IMG/VR virus record: IMGVR_UViG_3300042376_001259
Span: 1-22,634 of that record
Length of the DNA stretch: 22,634 nt
Strand: one strand, 5' to 3'
Source: a virus
Part shown: one piece after another, positions 10,663 to 16,141 of the stretch
Layout of the letters: each line of letters begins with the position of its first letter
Position numbering within the stretch: position 1 is the first letter of the stretch
Made by a program: the position numbers and the translations under genes
The notes under the pieces: generated by a model
Database searches by the model: none
What the model was told of the DNA's origin: nothing
What the model saw: only the letters and a program-made list of their open reading frames with translations

Positions 10663-10866
10663 ATGGAAGCAAAAGAAAAAGCAGAACAGTTAGTAAACAA
10701 AATGTTCAATTGGATAGCAGGTGGAAGCGTAATAGAATATGAAATGGCTAAAGAATGCGCTTTGATAGCAGTAGATGAGATATTAAAAGTAGCGTCATTT
10801 TACAATGATTCACAAGCCGAAGTAACTTATTGGAACGAAGTAAAACAAGAAATTGAAAATCTTTAA
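10663..10866 (+). CDS. Helical hypothetical protein, 67 aa
   Basis: Almost all helix: MEAKEKAEQLVNKMFNWIAGG, then EMAKECALIAVDEILKVASFY and a C-terminal EVKQEIENL. This EKAEQLVNKM...AKECALIAVDEIL pattern is very common among small phage proteins of unknown function in Bacteroidota phages. Soluble. Second gene of the P21 unit, followed by the next gene 3 bases after the stop. Confidence 0.78.
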   Translation: MEAKEKAEQLVNKMFNWIAGGSVIEYEMAKECALIAVDEILKVASFYNDSQAEVTYWNEVKQEIENL

Positions 10867-10869
10867 ATT

Positions 10870-11043
10870 ATGGAAGGTAAGTATGTAATCATAGATCTAA
10901 GAAATATGGATTTTATGAAGGATGAAAATGGTACTATAAAATACTATGATACCGAAGAAAAAGCAAGTCTTATATGTGGTATACATGAGCTTGAGAACGC
11001 TTGGGTAATGAAATTAATTTATAATCATATAGAAGCACAATGA
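10870..11043 (+). CDS. Small hypothetical protein, 57 aa
   Basis: MEGKYVIIDLRNMDFMKDENG then a strand and helix (YYDTEEKASLICGIHELENAWVMKLIYNHIEA). The layout with a strand, a short loop and TEEKAsLiCGIhElENaWV resembles small phage proteins that pair a beta hairpin with a helix; no function is known. It overlaps the next gene by ATGA (11040-11043), which supports both. Confidence 0.68.
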   Translation: MEGKYVIIDLRNMDFMKDENGTIKYYDTEEKASLICGIHELENAWVMKLIYNHIEAQ

Positions 11044-11183
11044 TGGATCAAATAGGTTATGGTATATTGTTTGCCTTACTAGGACTAGCAATAGCGTTTA
11101 TAGTATATATTGGGGTATGGATGCCTAAAGATAAAATGAAGGGCCACGCCGGTAGAGGCAAATGTAAATGTTGTAAAGATTAA
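11040..11183 (+). CDS. Single-pass membrane peptide with Cys-rich tail, 47 aa
   Basis: One transmembrane helix at about 6-27 (GYGILFALLGLAIAFIVYIGVW) followed by a basic cytoplasmic-type tail ending GRGKCKCCKD, with three Cys in four residues, a possible metal or redox site. The start may be the first or second Met. Last gene of the P21 unit, ATGA-coupled to the gene before it. A C/G hairpin follows within 25 bases. Confidence 0.68.
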   Translation: MMDQIGYGILFALLGLAIAFIVYIGVWMPKDKMKGHAGRGKCKCCKD

Positions 11184-11403
11184 AAAATTAGCCCCGCTCG
11201 CGAGGGGATCGTAAAACACAGTAAGCCTCTGACATAAGCTCAAGTAACTGTTCTCATCGTATAGGAGATAGAGTTAGCCTTCTCGACGTCGTTTAAAAAG
11301 GCAACTATTAGTAAACTTTAGTACCCGTACTGAGGACGTAGGGCTAAGTAAGATACAATTCCGTCCCGCAGGGAGTAGAATGCTAAAGAACTGATAGTAA
11401 TAT
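11184..11403 (+). ncRNA. Possible structured RNA upstream of tRNA-like element 1
   Basis: These 220 bases contain no good gene but several local pairings: GCCTT with AAGGC around CGACGTCG (near 11276-11304), CCC-TAC with GTA-GGG (near 11323-11342), and TCCC-GCA-GGGA near 11362-11372. Base composition is balanced, unlike the AT-rich genes. No known RNA family motif (tmRNA tag frame, 6S, group I P7 core) was recognised. A decayed tRNA array is the alternative. Confidence 0.35.
11192..11207 (+). terminator. CCCC/GGGG hairpin after the membrane peptide gene
   Basis: CCCC (11192-11195) and GGGG (11204-11207) enclose GCTCGCGA. No T run follows, so it could equally be the first helix of the RNA described next. 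Confidence 0.35.
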
Positions 11404-11509
11404 AGTCAGGTGGCGTTTTGGAAAGCGCGGCACCTTCCAGGGTTGAGATTAACAGCTAATGGCACTCAAAATGATAAAGCTGAAGCAGGTTCGATTCCTG
11501 TCCTGACTA
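11404..11509 (+). ncRNA. tRNA-like element 1 (106 bases, no anticodon arm)
   Basis: Acceptor AGTCAGG pairs perfectly with CCTGACT (11502-11508). TG and a D arm GCG-TTTTGGAAAG-CGC (11413-11428) follow; the T arm is GCAGG-TTCGATT-CCTGT (11485-11501) and the last base is A. Between D and T arms lie 56 bases that do not form a normal anticodon arm. They can fold as TTCCAG with CTGAA next to the T arm, plus a hairpin GAGATTA/TAAT..CTC (11445-11467). A triplet CCA lies in TTCCAGG but its stem does not pair. CCA is not encoded at the 3' end. Related to the element at 14985. Confidence 0.5.
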
Positions 11510-11523
11510 CTAAAATTAAAATT

Positions 11524-11766
11524 ATGGCAAAATTAACAATAGAATTTGACCTCGTTGAGGAAGCAGAAGGAATACACTCTGCACTATACGGATACAAGTA
11601 TAGAAGTTTACTTTGGGAACTAGACCAAAAACTACGTAGTGTCCACAAATACGGAAGTGCGTTACAAGGTCAAGGTGAAGCAACATCTGAAGAAATGGAT
11701 GTATGTTACCGTCTAAGAGACGTTATTAGAGAAATGCTACAAGAAGATAACTTAACAATAGAATAA
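11524..11766 (+). CDS. Hypothetical phage protein, 80 aa
   Basis: MAKLTIEFDLVEEAEGIHSALYGYKYRSLLWELDQKLRSVHKYG is typical of a widespread phage protein of unknown function: a strand, an acidic segment, then a helix carrying LWELDQ-LR. It is soluble. I choose ATG 11524, after the tRNA-like element; the frame is open back to 11410 but that would lie in the RNA. The next gene follows 1 base after the stop. It may be transcribed with the RNA upstream. Confidence 0.8.
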   Translation: MAKLTIEFDLVEEAEGIHSALYGYKYRSLLWELDQKLRSVHKYGSALQGQGEATSEEMDVCYRLRDVIREMLQEDNLTIE

Positions 11767-11767
11767 T

Positions 11768-11938
11768 ATGATTTCAATTATTGGATGGGCCTTACTAACA
11801 GGCCTACACACTCTCAACATTCGTTTACACAAAGATGAACAAAAAGGATTTTGGTATAAAACATCTTGGTTTTTCTTAGGTTGGTCATCACTATCACTTT
11901 TATATGCTATTGGCGATGCTATTATAGCTAGCCTATAA
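11768..11938 (+). CDS. Small two-helix membrane protein, 56 aa
   Basis: Two hydrophobic segments at about 2-19 (ISIIGWALLTGLHTLNI) and 33-56 (SWFFLGWSSLSLLYAIGDAIIA) with a charged loop (RLHKDEQKGF) between them. No signal cleavage site. A holin-like or other inner-membrane role cannot be decided. Starts 1 base after the previous stop. An intrinsic terminator lies 33 bases after it. Confidence 0.7.
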   Translation: MISIIGWALLTGLHTLNIRLHKDEQKGFWYKTSWFFLGWSSLSLLYAIGDAIIASL

Positions 11939-11971
11939 ATCGTATATACGTATTAAAGTGCAATAAGATGG

Positions 11972-12000
11972 GGTCCACGCATGGACCTCTCTTACTTTTT
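11972..12000 (+). terminator. Intrinsic terminator closing the early block
   Basis: GGTCCA (11972-11977) pairs with TGGACC (11982-11987), loop CGCA, followed by a T-rich tract ending in six T. It separates the early cassette region from the GNAT gene. Confidence 0.85.
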
Positions 12001-12014
12001 TAATATTTATAACC

Positions 12015-12977
12015 ATGATTAAACTCACTGACTTACTTAAAGAATTAGACCTACGTAGTGGAGACCTAGATGATAATATCACCCTAGAACAGGTATTAAT
12101 AGCATTTTTAGAAGACTTTCAAATACCTGAAGATGAATTCTTTACTGTAAGTAGAGGTAAGTTTAACTCTGAGGACTTTGATCTAAAACCTGGTGCTACA
12201 TTCAATCCTAAGATACTTAAGAAAACAACTCTTATATCTGATGGTGATTATGAGTTTATAGTCCCTTCTACTTACCGTGGTACTTTATATTTAGTAAATA
12301 CTAAAGGTACTACTTTAGATGATTATGTTATAGGGCAAGTAGAGGTAGAAAAAATATATATCAACGCGAATTCCGGGCGTACTAAGCCATATCGCATACC
12401 TGGTGCAGAGATACATTTAACATATGTTAGCCCGAAGTACCGCGGCAAAGGACTAGGCGTTAAGATGTATACTATGTTATTAGAAGCATATAAAACAATT
12501 TTCTCAGATAACATCTTATATCCTGGTAGCTGGAAGTTATGGATTAGTAAATTGGCTCCTATAGGTTTAAAACAAGGTAACTTTATTGGAGGTGAAGTAG
12601 GAGGAATTATTGTTCCGTTTACTCCTGAAGATATAAGTGATGCTAGTTTGATGGAAGGTATAGGAGTAGACCACTTAATACTATCTACTGAACCGCCTCA
12701 AGTATTACTCGACATTAAACAAGCATTATCAGGTTTATCTCTATCTAAAGGGGATTATGGTATCTATGAAATGAGAACTTCAAATCTTAAAGTAACTCAA
12801 TTAGATGAAATTGTTGACCAAGTTGGTTCGATTGAAGAAGTAATTGAAGAAGCTGGTTTAATACAAGTAGTTGGATTAAATGATGATGATAACTACCCAG
12901 CTATAGTAGTAGCGACTCAGGACGCTTTAGCGGTGATTCGCGAGGTAGGTGACGATGTTACTCTAGAAATCGTCTAA
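12015..12977 (+). CDS. GNAT-fold acetyltransferase-like protein, 320 aa
   Basis: The centre holds a GNAT signature: strand AEIHLTYVSP (131-140) followed by YRGKGLGVKMYTMLLEAY (142-159), the acetyl-CoA pyrophosphate loop R-G-x-G-x-G plus helix. The N-terminal 100 residues (MIKLTDLLKEL...) and the C-terminal 120 residues are unfamiliar; the tail is acidic. Phage GNAT proteins may modify host or virion proteins; substrate unknown. It follows a terminator, with AATATTTATAA just before the ATG, a form found before several late genes. A single-gene unit. Confidence 0.7.
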   Translation: MIKLTDLLKELDLRSGDLDDNITLEQVLIAFLEDFQIPEDEFFTVSRGKFNSEDFDLKPGATFNPKILKKTTLISDGDYEFIVPSTYRGTLYLVNTKGTTLDDYVIGQVEVEKIYINANSGRTKPYRIPGAEIHLTYVSPKYRGKGLGVKMYTMLLEAYKTIFSDNILYPGSWKLWISKLAPIGLKQGNFIGGEVGGIIVPFTPEDISDASLMEGIGVDHLILSTEPPQVLLDIKQALSGLSLSKGDYGIYEMRTSNLKVTQLDEIVDQVGSIEEVIEEAGLIQVVGLNDDDNYPAIVVATQDALAVIREVGDDVTLEIV

Positions 12978-13029
12978 TCCATTAATTTTCAACGTTCTAG
13001 TACCTTCTTGTAACCTTTCCGGGTGAGTG

Positions 13030-13061
13030 TTTGGCTTCCTGGTGAATGGATGTTATATTTA
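13030..13061 (+). promoter_or_regulatory. Early promoter P22
   Basis: TTTGGC 13030-13035, 18-base spacer, TATATTTA 13054-13061; ATG at 13088. Confidence 0.85.
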
Positions 13062-13087
13062 ATATATAATAATTAATAATAACGACT

Positions 13088-13258
13088 ATGAACACAACAG
13101 TAATTGCAATTTTGATTTTGACAGCAGTAATCGCTCGAGTAATCGCGAATAAAAAGGCTGAAGTTAAACCAACAGCTAAACAGGAACTAGTTAGTTTTTT
13201 AGGTAATGTGACTGTTAATTTTGCGTTTTATATCGCTTTAACAATCATCTTTGGTTAA
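13088..13258 (+). CDS. Small membrane protein, 56 aa
   Basis: Hydrophobic helix at about 3-20 (TTVIAILILTAVIARVIA), a polar middle (NKKAEVKPTAKQE), then a second hydrophobic segment at 35-55 (VSFLGNVTVNFAFYIALTIIF). A signal-anchor type phage membrane peptide of unknown role. Single gene behind P22; the next TTTGGC starts 3 bases after the stop. Unlike the other cassettes it sits in the mid region among AT-hook and DUF932 genes. Confidence 0.68.
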   Translation: MNTTVIAILILTAVIARVIANKKAEVKPTAKQELVSFLGNVTVNFAFYIALTIIFG

Positions 13259-13261
13259 GAG

Positions 13262-13293
13262 TTTGGCTCACCAGGATAAGGATATTATATTTA
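13262..13293 (+). promoter_or_regulatory. Early promoter P23
   Basis: TTTGGC 13262-13267, 18-base spacer, TATATTTA 13286-13293; ATG at 13322 after the AAATAAAGGTTATG motif. Confidence 0.85.
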
Positions 13294-13321
13294 GGTATAA
13301 TTAAAAACACAAATAAAGGTT

Positions 13322-13618
13322 ATGGAAAAAAGAAGAGGTCGCCCACCCGGGACAAAGAAACAAGAAGTTAAATTAGAAGTAAGCACAGCTGAACCTAAAA
13401 AAAGAGGCCGTAAGGCAGTTCAAAAGATATTTATTGTACCTACAATTGATGCCTTAGAAGGTGAATTTGAAGGTTCAACATCTGAGAAGTTAAAGATATA
13501 TGCGGACCAGGCAGTTCTTTTAGCTCAGGATATAGATAAGGATCCATGGAGAATGGATTATAGAGAAAAATACAGAAACACAATCAGTCGTATGTGTTCA
13601 CTAATTCAAGAATTATAA
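13322..13618 (+). CDS. AT-hook protein, 98 aa
   Basis: Two AT-hook segments: EKRRGRPPGTKK (2-13), with a perfect RGRP core, and PKKRGRKAVQK (25-35). The C-terminal two thirds is a helical acidic domain (ALEGEFEGSTSEKLKIYADQA, then DYREKYRNTISRMCSLIQEL). Expected to bind AT-rich DNA through the hooks; the C-terminal domain may make protein contacts. It uses the same start context as the AT-hook gene at 5103 and the DUF932 gene 22 bases downstream, with which it likely forms an operon under P23. Confidence 0.8.
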   Translation: MEKRRGRPPGTKKQEVKLEVSTAEPKKRGRKAVQKIFIVPTIDALEGEFEGSTSEKLKIYADQAVLLAQDIDKDPWRMDYREKYRNTISRMCSLIQEL

Positions 13619-13621
13619 ATA
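13614..13621 (+). promoter_or_regulatory. TATAAATA overlapping the end of the AT-hook gene
   Basis: Exact T4-late-type octamer covering the TAA stop, 19 bases before the ATG at 13641. It could be chance, since the stretch is nearly all A and T. Confidence 0.2.
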
Positions 13622-13640
13622 AAATAAATAAATAAAGGTT

Positions 13641-14444
13641 ATGCCACTAGATTTAAACAACAACACGTTTTTAACTGCTTCTGAAATTAGAGAGAAAGCA
13701 AGTTCAATTTTCACAACTACAAGTGCTCCAGGTACTAGTCAAAAGTACTCACACATTTCAACTAAACAGATCATTGATGATATGGAAGAATTAGGATGGG
13801 GTGTGGTGGATGCTAAACAAGTACGCGCCCGTAAAGGTGAAGGTTTTCAAAAACACTTAGTAGTGTTCCGTAACAATGATTTGTTCATTGAGGGTGCTGA
13901 TGGTGATAATGTGTTTCCACAAATTCTATTAACTAATAGTCATGATGGTAAAAATGCGTTTACATTCACAGCTGGTTTGTTCCGAATGGTTTGTGAGAAT
14001 GGTTTAGTAATTTCAACTCAAGAGTTTGAAAATATGAAGATTCGCCACTACGGATATGATTTTAATGAGTTACAAACTGTTATTAATACAATGGTAGGAG
14101 CGTTACCGTTAGCAGTTGAGTCAATGAATCGTTTCAAACAAACACAACTAGCTCAAGAACAAATTTTAGAGTTTGCTCGTAAAGCGGTTCAAGTACGTTT
14201 TGGTGAGGAACATGCGCAAAACATTGCAATTGATTATAACGCCTTAACCACAGCTACTAGACCTGAAGATCGTGGTACTGATTTGTGGAGTGTGTTTAAT
14301 GTGATTCAAGAGAAAATTACTCAAGGTATGTTTGAGTACCAGTCAGGAGCTAAAGTAAGAAAAGCTCGTAAGATTAAGAACTTCAGACAAGACTTAGATT
14401 TGAATGCTAAGTTGTATGAGTTGGCAGCTGAGTTTGCTGCTTAA
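13641..14444 (+). CDS. DUF932 family protein
   Basis: 267 residues matching the DUF932 phage/plasmid family: HLVVFRNNDLFI (72-83), then VFPQILLTNSHDGKNAFTF (91-109) and AGLFRMVCENGLVIS (111-125), the family's conserved core, with a helical C-terminal half. The biochemical function of DUF932 is not established; members occur in phages and plasmids near DNA-metabolism genes. Second gene after P23 and preceded by AAATAAAGGTTATG, suggesting high expression. Followed by a GNRA-loop hairpin terminator. Confidence 0.85.
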   Translation: MPLDLNNNTFLTASEIREKASSIFTTTSAPGTSQKYSHISTKQIIDDMEELGWGVVDAKQVRARKGEGFQKHLVVFRNNDLFIEGADGDNVFPQILLTNSHDGKNAFTFTAGLFRMVCENGLVISTQEFENMKIRHYGYDFNELQTVINTMVGALPLAVESMNRFKQTQLAQEQILEFARKAVQVRFGEEHAQNIAIDYNALTTATRPEDRGTDLWSVFNVIQEKITQGMFEYQSGAKVRKARKIKNFRQDLDLNAKLYELAAEFAA

Positions 14445-14467
14445 ACAGTTAGTGGTTGAGTATTAAG

Positions 14468-14490
14468 AAGGGAGCGAAAGCTCCTTTCTC
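14468..14490 (+). terminator. Hairpin with GAAA tetraloop
   Basis: AAGGGAGC (14468-14475) pairs with GCTCCTTT (14480-14487), eight pairs with one G-T, loop GAAA, followed by CTCTGTTGT. Confidence 0.7.
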
Positions 14491-14525
14491 TGTTGTATTT
14501 ATAATAAACACTTAAACACACAACT

Positions 14526-14801
14526 ATGATGAATTTTAAACAATGGGTCATCGATTTATTTAAAGATGAACGTGGCTCAACTTCAGTTAAACCGGTAATC
14601 GCATTACTTGGTGCTTTATTTTTAAGTACAACTATGACTATTAACTCATTTTCTCATGCTGATTTCTCACCAGCTGATAATTTAGTTGACGCTGTATTAA
14701 TTATAACAGCTATAGGTATGGGTGCTGATACATTGGATAAGTTCTCTTCTCCACGTAAAAAAACGGAAAATACCAACAATACCGGTGAGGATAATATCTA
14801 A
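14526..14801 (+). CDS. Membrane protein, holin-like, 91 aa
   Basis: An amphipathic N-terminus (MNFKQWVIDLFKDERGSTS) leads to two hydrophobic helices at about 22-42 (KPVIALLGALFLSTTMTIN) and 54-70 (LVDAVLIITAIGMGADTLD), then DKFSSPRKK and a polar tail. The W-x-x-D-L-F-x-D-x-x-G-S start and two-helix design resemble small phage membrane proteins often called putative holins. There is no endolysin gene in the window. ATG 14526 or 14529 are both possible. Lies between two terminators, so a single-gene unit; GTATTTATAA is upstream. Confidence 0.6.
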   Translation: MMNFKQWVIDLFKDERGSTSVKPVIALLGALFLSTTMTINSFSHADFSPADNLVDAVLIITAIGMGADTLDKFSSPRKKTENTNNTGEDNI

Positions 14802-14826
14802 TATATAAAAATATAGATAGTCGTTT

Positions 14827-14853
14827 AAAGCCGGGTTAAGCCCGGCTTTTTTT
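14827..14853 (+). terminator. Strong intrinsic terminator
   Basis: AAAGCCGGG (14827-14835) pairs with CCCGGCTTT (14841-14849), loop TTAAG, T run to 14853. Separates the membrane protein gene from the tRNA operon. Confidence 0.9.
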
Positions 14854-14864
14854 ATTAATAAGAG

Positions 14865-14896
14865 TTTGGCTCCCCAATAGATGGATATTATATTCA
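14865..14896 (+). promoter_or_regulatory. Early promoter P24 of the tRNA operon
   Basis: TTTGGC 14865-14870, 18-base spacer, TATATTCA 14889-14896. The tRNA-Thr begins 12 bases after the box, so it drives RNA genes only and limits the start site to within a few bases of the box. Confidence 0.85.
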
Positions 14897-14908
14897 TCAT
14901 ATATAAAA

Positions 14909-14980
14909 GCTTCTTAAGCATAAAAGGTGATGCACCTGATTTGTACTCAGGATAAGTGGGTTCGATTCCTACAAGAAGCT
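14909..14980 (+). tRNA. tRNA-Thr (anticodon UGU)
   Basis: Acceptor GCTTCTT/AAGAAGC, D arm GCAT-AAAAGGTG-ATGC, anticodon arm CCTGA-TTTGTAC-TCAGG (TGT), T arm GTGGG-TTCGATT-CCTAC. Position 8 is A instead of the usual U and the discriminator base is T. CCA is not encoded. First gene after promoter P24. Confidence 0.85.
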
Positions 14981-14984
14981 CTAC

Positions 14985-15125
14985 ACTCAAGTGGCGAAAG
15001 GATCAGGAGGCCCTGGTCGATGGTAGACGCGACGTATGGTTATAACAACGTGGGTAAAAAATCATCTGAACAAGATGTGGTCATTATAATGGCAGCTCGT
15101 GCAGGTTCGATTCCTGCCTTGAGTA
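14985..15125 (+). ncRNA. tRNA-like element 2 (141 bases, hairpin in D loop)
   Basis: Acceptor ACTCAAG pairs with CTTGAGT (15118-15124); TG and D stem GCG/CGC (14994-14996 and 15028-15030) follow; T arm GCAGG-TTCGATT-CCTGC is perfect (15101-15117). The D loop carries an extra seven-pair hairpin GATCAGG/CCTGGTC (15001-15018), interrupting a tRNA-Leu-like GGCGAAA..TGGTAGACGC. The 70 bases between D and T arms can form a long arm: ACG/CGT, GTTATAA/TTATAAT (15039-15045 with 15084-15090) and CATCT/AGATG (15063-15077). No normal anticodon arm was found. Sits between two ordinary tRNAs. Confidence 0.55.
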
Positions 15126-15130
15126 CAATA

Positions 15131-15204
15131 GCGCCCTTAGCTCATTCGGTTAGAGCAACTGACTCATAATCAGTAGGTACCTGGTTCGACCCCAGGAGGG
15201 CGCA
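15131..15204 (+). tRNA. tRNA-Met (anticodon CAU)
   Basis: Acceptor GCGCCCT/AGGGCGC, D arm GCTC-ATTCGGTTA-GAGC, anticodon arm ACTGA-CTCATAA-TCAGT (CAT), T arm CCTGG-TTCGACC-CCAGG, discriminator A, no CCA encoded. Elongator Met is most likely; an Ile tRNA with modified CAU cannot be excluded from sequence alone. Last RNA of the P24 operon. Confidence 0.93.
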
Positions 15205-15218
15205 CTAAATTTTTTATT

Positions 15219-15362
15219 ATGATTTTATTAACAGTTATTTTACTTATTGAAACAGTTTTATCAATTACTTATCTCTATACTATAAGTAAACGAGTAGAAC
15301 AATTAGAGAACGAAATAAGTGAGTTAAAAACTCGACATATCAAACAACTATTAAAGGGTTGA
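15219..15362 (+). CDS. Membrane-anchored coiled-coil peptide, 47 aa
   Basis: One hydrophobic helix at about 2-21 (ILLTVILLIETVLSITYLYT) followed by a coiled-coil tail (SKRVEQLENEISELKTRHIKQLLK). It begins 15 bases after tRNA-Met and ends just before a terminator, so it is probably the last gene of the P24 transcript. Unknown role; the design is typical of small phage membrane adaptors. Confidence 0.68.
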   Translation: MILLTVILLIETVLSITYLYTISKRVEQLENEISELKTRHIKQLLKG

Positions 15363-15374
15363 TTTGATGGTTAA

Positions 15375-15391
15375 AGCGGCTTAAAGCCGCT
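15375..15391 (+). terminator. Terminator of the tRNA operon
   Basis: AGCGGC (15375-15380) pairs with GCCGCT (15386-15391), loop TTAAA, followed by ATTTCCC. Confidence 0.7.
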
Positions 15392-15420
15392 ATTTCCCTA
15401 CTTAACATATATTTATATAT

Positions 15421-15834
15421 ATGAATATTGACGATATTTTTAACTTATTTAAATCCCCTGAAGAGGAAAATGAGACTACTACCCAGGTAGACATGTCAGA
15501 TCATCCTATTGTCTGGATGGGGATGTTTAAAAAGTTAATTATAAATTATAAGATATTTAGTAAACAGATGATAGAGTTTTTTGAATCATCTGATCCTAAA
15601 TTAGATATAGATGATATTAAATTAGCTGGTGGTATGATGGTGTTTACTAGAGCTATGGATCATATTTCTAAAATAGACACCACTAACCAAATGCATCGTG
15701 ATTGTATTATATTATACTCAGATGAACATTTCTTAAAAGCATTATCGTCAGCACTTTCTCATTTTGAAGATTTAGAAGAATATGAGAATTGTGCTCTTCT
15801 TAAAAAAATACAAGACATAGCAAACCCCTCTTAA
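15421..15834 (+). CDS. Hypothetical late-region protein, 137 aa
   Basis: An acidic N-terminus (MNIDDIFNLFKSPEEENE) is followed by an all-helical domain (IVWMGMFKKLIINYKIFSKQMIEFFES, DDIKLAGGMMVFTRAMDHIS, LKALSSALSHFEDLEEYENCALLKKIQDI). No family is recognised. Its place, upstream of the late sigma factor and baseplate genes, makes a role in late transcription or assembly possible but unsupported by a motif. ATATATTTATATATATG precedes the start. Confidence 0.8.
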   Translation: MNIDDIFNLFKSPEEENETTTQVDMSDHPIVWMGMFKKLIINYKIFSKQMIEFFESSDPKLDIDDIKLAGGMMVFTRAMDHISKIDTTNQMHRDCIILYSDEHFLKALSSALSHFEDLEEYENCALLKKIQDIANPS

Positions 15835-15840
15835 AAATAG

Positions 15841-15872
15841 CTTGGCCTTGCAAGTCCTAATTCGTATTATAT
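15841..15872 (+). promoter_or_regulatory. Diverged promoter upstream of the 60-aa gene
   Basis: CTTGGC (15841-15846), 18 bases, TATTATAT (15865-15872). The spacing is that of the early promoters but both boxes are altered. A TATAAATA at 15870-15877 overlaps. Confidence 0.3.
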
Positions 15873-15933
15873 AAATACGGGTTTTAGGAAACATCTAAAA
15901 CGTAGGAAATAAAGAACGTGGAATGTGACCACG
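15855..15933 (+). promoter_or_regulatory. Leader with mutually exclusive hairpins
   Basis: Hairpin A: TCCTAA (15855-15860) with TTAGGA (15884-15889) enclosing CGTATT (15863-15868) with AATACG (15874-15879). Hairpin B: GTTTTAG (15881-15887) with CTAAAAC (15895-15901). They share bases 15884-15887 and cannot coexist. A third hairpin CGTGG/CCACG lies at 15918-15933. This layout resembles an attenuator or RNA switch before the gene at 15958, but no ligand class is recognised. Confidence 0.35.
15870..15877 (+). promoter_or_regulatory. TATAAATA, possible late promoter
   Basis: Exact T4-late-type octamer in the gap before the 60-aa gene. One of two copies in the gap (other at 15938). Confidence 0.3.
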
Positions 15934-15937
15934 GGTA

Positions 15938-15945
15938 TATAAATA
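15938..15945 (+). promoter_or_regulatory. TATAAATA, possible late promoter
   Basis: Exact octamer 12 bases before the ATG at 15958. Would give a very short leader for the operon that contains the HD and sigma-factor genes. Confidence 0.35.
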
Positions 15946-15957
15946 AATAATAAACGT

Positions 15958-16140
15958 ATGAAAAACAAAAACAACGTATTACATCAATTAGATAAGATAG
16001 ATAATCTTGCTAATCAATTGAATTTTATTGTTAAACAACAACAACCTTTAGAAACATATATAGAAGGTATTGAAAAATTAAAAGAAATAGTTGAACAAAC
16101 TCGCTTATTCGTTGAGTCTGAACAAACAATGTATAATTAA
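15958..16140 (+). CDS. Small coiled-coil protein, 60 aa
   Basis: Nearly all helix with heptad-like spacing: NNVLHQLDKIDNLANQLNFIV and EGIEKLKEIVEQTRLFVES. Soluble, Gln-rich in the middle (KQQQPLE). Unknown role. First gene of a four-gene run; the HD gene starts 1 base after its stop, so translation is probably coupled. Confidence 0.75.
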   Translation: MKNKNNVLHQLDKIDNLANQLNFIVKQQQPLETYIEGIEKLKEIVEQTRLFVESEQTMYN

Positions 16141-16141
16141 T

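Noticed and set aside
11404-11509. Group I intron in a tRNA (also considered for 14985-15125)
   Set aside because: The inserts are only about 55-70 bases, too short for a group I core, and no 3' half of an anticodon stem is found to rejoin.
11184-11509. tmRNA
   Set aside because: No tag-peptide frame ending in a hydrophobic ALAA-type sequence is visible, and the ends do not pair across the whole interval.
11410-11523. N-terminal extension of the 80-aa gene
   Set aside because: It would be encoded by the tRNA-like element; the ATG at 11524 starts a sequence that looks like a complete phage protein.
14927-15169. 80-codon + strand frame
   Set aside because: It overlaps tRNA-Thr, the tRNA-like element and the start of tRNA-Met.
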